From Flavivirga aquatica (lineage in GTDB: Bacteria; Bacteroidota; Bacteroidia; Flavobacteriales; Flavobacteriaceae), in NCBI RefSeq assembly GCF_001747085.1, contig NZ_MDJD01000007.1, forward strand, positions 372,001 through 436,000: 64,000 nucleotides of DNA, in the 5' to 3' direction. Within the stretch, counting starts at the first letter, position 1. Each line of letters begins with the position of its first letter. The translations under genes were made by a program, and so were the position numbers. Positions 57,871 through 64,000 of the stretch are shown piece by piece. The notes beneath the pieces are model-generated. The model was not told the origin of the DNA. It saw nothing but the letters and a program-made list of their open reading frames with translations, and searched no databases.

Positions 57871-58349
57871 TTTACTGAGTTTAAATCATGTTTAACGTCT
57901 TCTTTTACTGCATCATCGCTTGCTAATGGGTTTATTTGCGCCATTACTTCTTCATCGGCAGCTGCTTCATGCTCTTGGGTTGCTTCTGCTGTTTGCCCAT
58001 GAAATGTAATACTTACACAGGGCGCTCCGGCTATAGCGCAAGTAGCTTTACTATTTTCTAGTATGGGATTACCACCATTATCTAAGGTTACTTTCTCATA
58101 AAAACCTTGCCATTCTGTTACCATGGGTTGGCAAGGTTTATAACCACCTAGTGTGGGTTGCAACTTGCATTGCCCAAAGGTCTTTTTCTCAAAAGGCTGC
58201 CCAATATCTAACGTAGAAACGATCATCTTTTTTTCGCCTTCTGTATCGTTTACATACTGTTTATGTTGGCTTATGGATACTATTTTATCGGGCATGGTAC
58301 CGTTCTGGCACTCGCACTCTGCTTCTTGACATACTATTGCTTTTCCCAT
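57867..58349 (-). CDS. DUF4280 PAAR-like spike-tip protein
   Basis: 160 residues. The conserved pattern FGQC, PCQP, W, L-x2-S-x3-C and the IAGAPCVSITFHGQ end match DUF4280, PAAR-like proteins that cap the VgrG spike of contractile secretion systems. The N-terminus is cysteine rich (VCQEAECECQNG). The C-terminal 45 residues are acidic and disordered-looking. The following 856-residue gene overlaps it by 4 bases, the arrangement expected for a spike tip and its cargo. No VgrG or sheath genes are in the window. Confidence 0.85.
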   Translation of the reverse strand: MGKAIVCQEAECECQNGTMPDKIVSISQHKQYVNDTEGEKKMIVSTLDIGQPFEKKTFGQCKLQPTLGGYKPCQPMVTEWQGFYEKVTLDNGGNPILENSKATCAIAGAPCVSITFHGQTAEATQEHEAAADEEVMAQINPLASDDAVKEDVKHDLNSVK

Positions 58350-58367
58350 AGTTTAATTTTTAAAAAT

Positions 58368-59393
58368 TTATTTCCAGAATTCGTACCATTTTTTTTCGGC
58401 ATTGGGATCTATATAAATCCCTTTTTGCTTTTTATCTTCTATTTTTCGTGCTGCTGTTTTATCCATATGCTTTCGCCAAATGGCACTAAACTGTATGGTT
58501 CTATCAACATTATTATTTGTATAATTAAACGTACCATCTACTCGTAATAATGTATGATCTATAGCATCTAATTGATATTTTATAGCTGTTTCTCCTTTAT
58601 TTAATACACTTACTGGCTGCATGCTCCCTTGATAATTTATTAGCATGCGGTTATTCTCTTTTAATACTGGATTAACCGATTGGTTACCTTGAAAACGTAT
58701 TTTTTGAATACTCGAAAACCATTTAAATTCCTTTTCTAATGGTTTTGTAAACTTGTTGGTATAGTTTATATATATTTTTGAAAAGAGTATGTCGTAAACC
58801 ACATCGCTATTAAGGCTTTTTAATATTTTTTCGGGACTGCTTACAACATGGCTTATTTTTTTACAATAATTAACAAATGACTTTCCCGAATAGCGTTTGG
58901 CTAATTCTTTTTGTTTTGTTTCCCAACGGGTTTCTATGTCTTCTTGATTATTAACACCTATTATTTGCCCTGCTTCGCTTACACTTACTTTTAAGGGGTA
59001 TAAACAACTAACACTTTGTTCTGCCAACTGCTCCATAAACCCTTCTAATCGCTTACCGTTTTTAAAAAACTGGTCTCTATTTAAGGTATAACTAAACACG
59101 CCTTTTTTATAACTTGTGCATACGACTTCTAACATATAATGTATGATTTTTTCGTTGCTATAATTAATTTTTATACCATAGGTACGATGTAAAAAGCTTG
59201 TTCTATTTTCTATGAGCCAATAGTGTAATCTTCTGGAAAAAGATGTTTTTTTAGATTGGTCTTCTTCTTTTTTATCAAATAATGAAAAATGAGGTCTTGC
59301 ATCCTCTTTGGATGATGAAGGGGAAGAAGAAACTGTTTTGTTAGACTGTCTATTATCTTCGTCTATTAATAAAGAAAAGCGTTTTTTTTGCAT
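58368..59393 (-). CDS. Uncharacterised 341-residue protein of the T6SS island
   Basis: 341 residues, no signal peptide, no membrane segment. The N-terminal 50 residues are polar and low in complexity (SSSPSSSKEDAR). The middle is helical (FFKNGKRLEGFMEQLAEQ, RWETKQKELAKRYSG), and the second half is beta rich (FSKIYINYTNKF, IKYQLDAIDHTLLRVDGTFNYTNNN) and ends in a Trp-rich stretch (EKKWYEFWK). I do not recognise the family. It lies 18 bases before the PAAR-like gene, so it may be an adaptor or chaperone for loading the tip, which is speculation. Confidence 0.7.
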   Translation of the reverse strand: MQKKRFSLLIDEDNRQSNKTVSSSPSSSKEDARPHFSLFDKKEEDQSKKTSFSRRLHYWLIENRTSFLHRTYGIKINYSNEKIIHYMLEVVCTSYKKGVFSYTLNRDQFFKNGKRLEGFMEQLAEQSVSCLYPLKVSVSEAGQIIGVNNQEDIETRWETKQKELAKRYSGKSFVNYCKKISHVVSSPEKILKSLNSDVVYDILFSKIYINYTNKFTKPLEKEFKWFSSIQKIRFQGNQSVNPVLKENNRMLINYQGSMQPVSVLNKGETAIKYQLDAIDHTLLRVDGTFNYTNNNVDRTIQFSAIWRKHMDKTAARKIEDKKQKGIYIDPNAEKKWYEFWK

Positions 59394-59395
59394 TT

Positions 59396-59485
59396 TTAGT
59401 CTTCTTCTTTTTTACAAAATGCATAATTCCTTATTTGACTATAAGGTGCTTTAACTAATTTAGATTCTGTAGGTTTATAAATCAT
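59396..59485 (-). CDS. Possible 29-residue small protein
   Basis: An ATG at 59485 opens a 29-codon frame (MIYKPTESKLVKAPYSQIRNY and a charged end) whose stop lies 2 bases before the next ATG. Tight spacing is the only support; it may be chance or the remnant of a larger gene. Confidence 0.25.
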   Translation of the reverse strand: MIYKPTESKLVKAPYSQIRNYAFCKKEED

Positions 59486-59537
59486 TCCTGTTTTTCTTAT
59501 CGTTTAAAATTGCTTAACAAAAAATACACAACGTACT

Positions 59538-60073
59538 TTACTTTATGTTTATTTCAAAAAAATTGGCTTGTAAAAGTGGGGTTCTATTATCAAACTCAAA
59601 ATCGAAATACAATGCTTCGTCTTCTGCCATTTTAATAGTTTTAAAACTTCGTCCAATCTCTTTTTTTGCAACATCGAAAGCTTTTAATCTTACTTTACCT
59701 TCAAATTCTTGATTAGATATAAGGTAAACGGTCACTTTTTTTATTTGGGTCGAATCGTTATAAACTTTTTCTGTTCTACCTATTTCGAATGTTTTAAGGA
59801 ATGTGCTATCGGCTAGTATTTTAGCTTGATTTATACTTTTATCATAACCGGAAGAGATCCCTTTTACAACTTCTCCAATACCTTCTGTTGCAGATTCTAC
59901 GGCTTCTTTACCATCGCTTTAAGGGCATCGCCTGCGCCTTTTAACAGCTTTGATTTAATTGATATTAGGGCATTCCCCTCTTCTTCTGCTTTTACTTTTT
60001 TTTCTTCATTACTTAAACATGAGGTTAATACTACTGTAATGATAACTGTGGTTATTTTTATTATGTTTTTCAT
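59538..60073 (-). pseudogene. Lipoprotein gene broken by a one-base frameshift
   Basis: The N-terminal part (from the ATG at 60073) has a lipobox (VVLTSCLS) and ends prematurely in the frame LKAMVKKP. If one A is added to the A run at 59918-59920 (minus strand), the frame continues as DGKEAVESATEGIGEVVKG and then, without a stop, through to the VTVYLISNQEF segment and the end at 59538, giving about 178 residues. The run of three As is the obvious indel site. The protein resembles no family I know; it is another lipoprotein between the DUF2931 array and the tip genes. It could be a sequencing error. Confidence 0.7.
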
Positions 60074-60120
60074 TTGGGGATCTCTGTTTTTTATAATTAA
60101 ATGGTTAATGTATTTTATTC

Positions 60121-60750
60121 TTACCAAGTATCTGGAATACCATGTTTTGAAATATAGATGCTATCTTCTTTTGATATTAAACCTCTTAAATATAATGAGT
60201 CTGGTCTATATGCTTTTCCATACTCTTCTATATACTGTTCTATACTTTGTACTTGCGCATTTTTCAATCTATATTTTGTAACCGTTATACTAGTATCTTC
60301 AATAGCTCTAAAACGATCTATGGGGGCTCTACCATGTTTCCCTGCAACATAAACTACTACACGACCGTGTGGCGCAAAACAGGTATAAACATAACTACTC
60401 TTTCCTGCTTTAAGATTCTTTTCAAGCACTTTATTAGAAAGCTTAAATTTCCCTTTATAAAACTTACCTTCGGTTATAGAAAACCAGTTAACAAACAGAC
60501 TGTCTGGCACAGGTTTTAAACGCTCACCTACAGCATAACCTGCTCCTACTCTTCCCCAGCCCATACCTCCTGCAACACGCCCTAAGGTACCAACACCGCC
60601 TCCATTTTTGTATTGAAAATTATTGGTTAATATTTTTGCTGGATAATGTTGTGGCGCGCACTCCGATGGAGACCAATCGTATTTACGCTCACAGCTTGTT
60701 AATACAATAATAAACGCTATACAACTTAGTAACTTTATTTTTTTCATCAT
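60121..60750 (-). CDS. DUF2931 lipoprotein, copy 1 (candidate immunity protein)
   Basis: 209 residues with lipobox LTSC (C20). The family marks are YDWSPSECAPQHYP near the start, GGGVG, PVPDSLFVNWFS and CFAPHGRVVVYVAG. DUF2931 proteins are often encoded beside T6SS lipase effectors. Copy 1 has the segments GTLGRVAGG and GRVGAGYAVG, and a C-terminal region unlike the others (VTKYRLKNAQVQSIEQYIEEY). It is the copy furthest from the lipase gene, 10 bases after copy 2. Confidence 0.8.
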   Translation of the reverse strand: MMKKIKLLSCIAFIIVLTSCERKYDWSPSECAPQHYPAKILTNNFQYKNGGGVGTLGRVAGGMGWGRVGAGYAVGERLKPVPDSLFVNWFSITEGKFYKGKFKLSNKVLEKNLKAGKSSYVYTCFAPHGRVVVYVAGKHGRAPIDRFRAIEDTSITVTKYRLKNAQVQSIEQYIEEYGKAYRPDSLYLRGLISKEDSIYISKHGIPDTW

Positions 60751-60760
60751 TAATTATTAT

Positions 60761-61381
60761 TTACCAAGTATCTGGAATACCATGTTTTGAAATATAGATG
60801 CTATCTTCTTTTTTTATATAATGTTTTAAATAGGTGCTTCCGTCTAATTTTTCACCATATTTTTCTTCAAATTCTTGTTCTGTTTTAACACCGTTTATTT
60901 TTAAAATATGTTTTGCTATGGTCATACTAGTATCTTCAATAGCTCTAAAACGATCTATGGGTGCTCTACCATGTTTCCCTGCAACATAAACTACTACACG
61001 ACCGTGTGGCGCAAAACAGGTATAAACACGTATTTGCCCTTTTTTAAGGGCTTCTTCTATTTTTTTACTTGTAAGCTTAAATTTCCCTTTATAAAACTTG
61101 CCCTCGGTTATAGAAAACCAGTTAACAAACAGACTGTCTGGCACAGGTTTTAAACGCTCACCTACTGCATAACTAGCTCCTGTATACCCCCAACCACTAC
61201 CTCCTGCAACACGCTCTAAGGTACCAACACCGCCTCCATTTTTATATTGAAAATTATTAGTTAATATTCTTGCTGGATAATGTTGTAGTGCACACTCCGA
61301 TGGACTCCACCTATATTTACGCTCACAGCTTGTTAATACAATAATAAACGCTATACAACTTAGTAATTTTAATACTTTCAT
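60761..61381 (-). CDS. DUF2931 lipoprotein, copy 2 (candidate immunity protein)
   Basis: 206 residues, lipobox LTSC. It has GTLERVAGG like copy 1 but GYTGASYAVG, GQIRVYTCFAPHG and the IAKHILKINGVKTEQEF C-terminal part like copy 4. The DNA from about 60764 to 61128 matches copy 4 with an offset of 1274 bases. It is thus a mosaic of two parents. It lies 13 bases after copy 3. Confidence 0.8.
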   Translation of the reverse strand: MKVLKLLSCIAFIIVLTSCERKYRWSPSECALQHYPARILTNNFQYKNGGGVGTLERVAGGSGWGYTGASYAVGERLKPVPDSLFVNWFSITEGKFYKGKFKLTSKKIEEALKKGQIRVYTCFAPHGRVVVYVAGKHGRAPIDRFRAIEDTSMTIAKHILKINGVKTEQEFEEKYGEKLDGSTYLKHYIKKEDSIYISKHGIPDTW

Positions 61382-61394
61382 TATTATTTTTTAT

Positions 61395-62024
61395 TTACCA
61401 AGTATCTGGAATACCATGTTTTGAAATATAGATGCTATCTTCTTTTGTCATATAATCCATCATAATTTCTTGATTTGTATATAATGGCCTCCCATAATCT
61501 TTTTCAAATTCTTCGGCACTTTTTGTACCTGTTGCATTTAATAAAAATTTTTGTGGTGTCATACTAGTATCTTCAATAGCTCTAAAACGATCTATGGGTG
61601 CTCTTCCATGATCGCCAGAAACATACACTACTACACGACCGTGTGGCGCAAAACAGGTATAAACATAACTACTCTTTCCTGCTTTAAGATTCTTTTCAAG
61701 CACTTTATTAGAAAGTTTAAATCTGCCTTTATAAAACTTACCTTCGGTTATAGAAAACCAGTTAACAAACAGACTGTCTGGCACAGGTTTTAAACGCTCG
61801 CCTACTGCATAACCTGCTCCTACTCTTCCCCAGCCCATACCTCCTGCAGTAACTTGCAGTGTACCAACACCACCTCCATTTTTGTATTGAAAATTATTGG
61901 TTAATATTCTTGCTGGATAATGTTGTGGCGCGCACTCCGATGGAGACCAATCGTATTTACGCTCACAGCTTGTTAATACAATAATAAACGCTATACAACT
62001 TAGTAACTTTATTTTTTTCATCAT
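61395..62024 (-). CDS. DUF2931 lipoprotein, copy 3 (candidate immunity protein)
   Basis: 209 residues, lipobox LTSC. GTLQVTAGG is shared with copy 4, while GRVGAGYAVG, SSYVYTCFAPHG and the KVLEKNLKAG stretch are shared with copy 1. The C-terminal variable part is unique (PQKFLLNATGTKSAEEFEKDY), and VSGDHG replaces VAGKHG. It lies 10 bases after copy 4. Confidence 0.8.
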   Translation of the reverse strand: MMKKIKLLSCIAFIIVLTSCERKYDWSPSECAPQHYPARILTNNFQYKNGGGVGTLQVTAGGMGWGRVGAGYAVGERLKPVPDSLFVNWFSITEGKFYKGRFKLSNKVLEKNLKAGKSSYVYTCFAPHGRVVVYVSGDHGRAPIDRFRAIEDTSMTPQKFLLNATGTKSAEEFEKDYGRPLYTNQEIMMDYMTKEDSIYISKHGIPDTW

Positions 62025-62034
62025 TAATTATTAT

Positions 62035-62655
62035 TTACCAAGTATCTGGAATACCATGTTTTGAAATATAGATGCTATCTTCTTTTTTTATATAATGTTT
62101 TAAATAGGTGCTTCCGTCTAATTTTTCACCATATTTTTCTTCAAATTCTTGTTCTGTTTTAACACCGTTTATTTTTAAAATATGTTTTGCTATGGTCATA
62201 CTAGTATCTTCAATAGCTCTAAAACGATCTATGGGTGCTCTACCATGTTTCCCTGCAACATAAACTACTACACGACCGTGTGGCGCAAAACAGGTATAAA
62301 CACGTATTTGCCCTTTTTTAAGGGCTTCTTCTATTTTTTTACTTGTAAGCTTAAATTTCCCTTTATAAAACTTGCCCTCGGTTATAGAAAACCAGTTAAC
62401 AAATAAACTATCGGGCACGGGTTTTAAACGTTCACCTACTGCATAACTAGCTCCTGTATACCCCCAACCATTACCTCCTGCAGTAACTTGCAGTGTACCA
62501 ACACCACCTCCATTTTTGTATTGAAAATTATTGGTTAATATTTTTGCTGGATAATGTTGTGGCGCACACTCCGATGGACCCCACCTATATTTACGCTCAC
62601 AACTCATTAACACAATAATAAACGCTATACAACTTAGTAATTTTATTTTTTTCAT
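62035..62655 (-). CDS. DUF2931 lipoprotein, copy 4 (candidate immunity protein)
   Basis: 206 residues, lipobox LMSC. It directly follows the lipase gene (2-base gap), so it is the prime candidate for its immunity protein. GTLQVTAGG is shared with copy 3, and from GYTGASYAVG to the end it equals copy 2. RWGPSECAPQHYP near the start varies from the WSPSE form of the others. Confidence 0.82.
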   Translation of the reverse strand: MKKIKLLSCIAFIIVLMSCERKYRWGPSECAPQHYPAKILTNNFQYKNGGGVGTLQVTAGGNGWGYTGASYAVGERLKPVPDSLFVNWFSITEGKFYKGKFKLTSKKIEEALKKGQIRVYTCFAPHGRVVVYVAGKHGRAPIDRFRAIEDTSMTIAKHILKINGVKTEQEFEEKYGEKLDGSTYLKHYIKKEDSIYISKHGIPDTW

Positions 62656-62657
62656 TA

Positions 62658-64000
62658 TTAATTGTCATATTTAAGACGTTCTTTAACTGGCTCGTTAGCA
62701 TAAATATACCCATTTCCTACCTCGCCTATTAAGGGTGAATAATTGGCAGATTGGTGAATAAATGAGTGTTTTAATAAACGGGAATCGCTATAACTAATTA
62801 AAGGATTTTCGTCTGTTAAAGCAATAGTTCTTAAGGTTTGGTATACTGCTTCTAATTCTTCTGGAATTTTAAATGTATTTGGATCTATAATTTCAAAAGG
62901 CACATTTGCTATATTCGCTAGTTCGTGCATAATACGTAACGGTATATAAGTATAATCATTAAAGACCTCCTTAGTACCTTCTAGCACATACAGGTAGTCT
63001 GTTTCTACCACTTGTATTGCGCGTCCCATTTTTATTTCCATATGGTCGCCATAGTATTTTATATGTTTGGTACTTTTATCTAGCACCTTAATTTCTTCTG
63101 GTAAATACCAGCCTTGGGCTATCCAATTAAGGCGCTCTTTTTCTAAACGTGCTTTATCTGTAGCTTTATTGCCAAAGCCTAGATAAGCTACTTCTTTACC
63201 TGTTTTATAGCCCCCACCAATATCTGAGTGTACTCCAGGCATACTAAAAGAATAACCTACATTGGTTTTATTAAGGGCAAAGTTTTTACGGTGTTCGTCT
63301 CTAGCACTTAAATGTACAACCTGTTTGGCGTTAACTCCTGCCAAATCTAAATTTATACCATGGTGCGAAGCATCTTCTATTTTAAAATCGCCTGCATCAA
63401 TTTTTAAAATGGCTGCAACCGAATCGAACAAACCAACAAAGCGGATATTAAATTGCTGTGGTAGTTTGGGTACTTTATTTTTTAATTGTTTAAATAAACC
63501 TCCTCCTTCGTTTATAGTAATGGTTTCTTTATACGATGTATCCATCCAGCCTCCCATATTATATTTTTTATGGCTTACTTTAACTTCTTCTTTAAGGCTA
63601 TTACAAAAATGTCTTGCTGCTGCTGCACCACGGCTAAAACCAAAAACATCGAATGTTAAAGTATCTATGCGTTTTAGCTTTTTTAGTTCAACAATCTCTT
63701 CTACTATTTGCTCAATGCCATCATTTACTTTGCCCTGTACGCCACGATCTCCATTCCAAATATCATAACCATGAGCAACAATACCTGCAATGGGGTGCAA
63801 TACTGTAGCTGTAGTTTTTAATAAAATAGGGGTATCTTCTCCTGTACCCGAGCTTATGGCATCATCTAACCTGCCTTTTAAGGTACCAATACCTTGTACA
63901 TAAATACGAATAATTACTTTTTGGCGCCTTCCTGCCACCTCTTTTTTATCGGGATACAAATCAAAAAGGCGTACTACATTAGAATAATCGTTTTCGTAAC
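62658..64000 (-). CDS. Tle1-type phospholipase effector (DUF2235), 5' end outside the window
   Basis: At least 447 residues; the frame is still open at the window edge (NDYSNVVRLFDLYP precedes the first visible TTG), so the start lies beyond 64000. The alpha/beta-hydrolase triad is visible: Ser in GFSRGAAAARHF, Asp in GLFDSVAAI and His in PGVHSDIGGGY. These are the marks of Tle1/DUF2235 T6SS phospholipases, which attack membrane lipids of rival cells. The usual FDGT start region would be outside the window. Four DUF2931 lipoproteins follow at once, the arrangement of an effector with its immunity genes. No PAAR domain is fused to it in the visible part. Confidence 0.88.
   Translation of the reverse strand, partial: YENDYSNVVRLFDLYPDKKEVAGRRQKVIIRIYVQGIGTLKGRLDDAISSGTGEDTPILLKTTATVLHPIAGIVAHGYDIWNGDRGVQGKVNDGIEQIVEEIVELKKLKRIDTLTFDVFGFSRGAAAARHFCNSLKEEVKVSHKKYNMGGWMDTSYKETITINEGGGLFKQLKNKVPKLPQQFNIRFVGLFDSVAAILKIDAGDFKIEDASHHGINLDLAGVNAKQVVHLSARDEHRKNFALNKTNVGYSFSMPGVHSDIGGGYKTGKEVAYLGFGNKATDKARLEKERLNWIAQGWYLPEEIKVLDKSTKHIKYYGDHMEIKMGRAIQVVETDYLYVLEGTKEVFNDYTYIPLRIMHELANIANVPFEIIDPNTFKIPEELEAVYQTLRTIALTDENPLISYSDSRLLKHSFIHQSANYSPLIGEVGNGYIYANEPVKERLKYDN

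Noticed and set aside
59900-59930. Programmed ribosomal frameshift in the broken lipoprotein gene
   Set aside because: The site reads CTT AAA GCG; it has no X XXY YYZ heptamer, and a single lost A explains the break more simply.
60158-62406. Plus-strand open frames repeated over the DUF2931 array
   Set aside because: They are mirror frames of the four lipoprotein genes, repeat only because those genes repeat, and have no signal, motif or ribosome site of their own.

Overview
The window (about 64 kb, strongly A+T rich) comes from a marine-type member of the Flavobacteriaceae (Bacteroidota). The signs are: type IX secretion (T9SS) sorting domains and a PorZ-like gene; two TonB-dependent receptors, one paired with a surface lipoprotein; a short AtpC with atpDC standing apart from other ATP synthase genes; repeated -7 elements of the form TAnnTTTG, some with an upstream TTG; and no tRNA, rRNA or CRISPR. 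No species can be named from this sequence alone.

Layout. 0-7.5 kb (+): the 3' end of glmS, a TonB receptor/SGNH-lipoprotein pair, and atpD-atpC. 7.6-17.4 kb (-): a polyamine cluster (speD, voltage-gated cation channel, DUF4178 protein, lipoprotein, membrane-anchored spermidine synthase), a sodium:solute symporter, a GNAT enzyme, and umuD and umuC kept apart by a beta-helix gene. 17.5-26 kb: DinB-like protein, an outer-membrane barrel gene divergent from gdhA, then porZ-recO-TonB receptor. 26.4-36.8 kb: three tandem T9SS-exported giant proteins with traces of repeated duplication (a 929-bp near-identical block, a truncated recX copy, an orphan T9SS tail) and then intact recX. 36.8-51.9 kb (-): biotin genes bioB, bioA, bioD and bioF with a FabF-type ketosynthase, scattered among an exported lyase-like protein, a flotillin/NfeD pair, a discoidin protein and a SEC-C protein. 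52-53.8 kb (+): two DUF2975 membrane proteins and a small Xre regulator, preceded by two 17-bp palindromes that bracket the promoter. 53.9-64 kb (-): an accessory island that looks like type VI secretion (Bacteroidota subtype) cargo: a Tle1/DUF2235 lipase cut by the window edge, four tandem DUF2931 lipoproteins, a frameshifted lipoprotein gene, an uncharacterised 341-residue protein, a DUF4280 PAAR-like spike protein, an 856-residue candidate effector and a lipoprotein overlapping its end.

How the parts work together. The island reads as two effector-immunity modules: lipase plus four mosaic immunity lipoproteins, and PAAR-like tip plus large protein plus lipoprotein. The speD-to-speE run joins spermidine synthesis to a cation channel and fits a membrane stress module. 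The bio genes cover the last four steps of biotin synthesis, and the ketosynthase is a candidate for making the pimeloyl precursor. PorZ belongs to the machinery that exports the T9SS cargo encoded at 26-36 kb and 39-41 kb. The most novel-looking items are the 856-residue protein with its partner lipoprotein, the mosaic immunity array, and the paired operators at the DUF2975 promoter.
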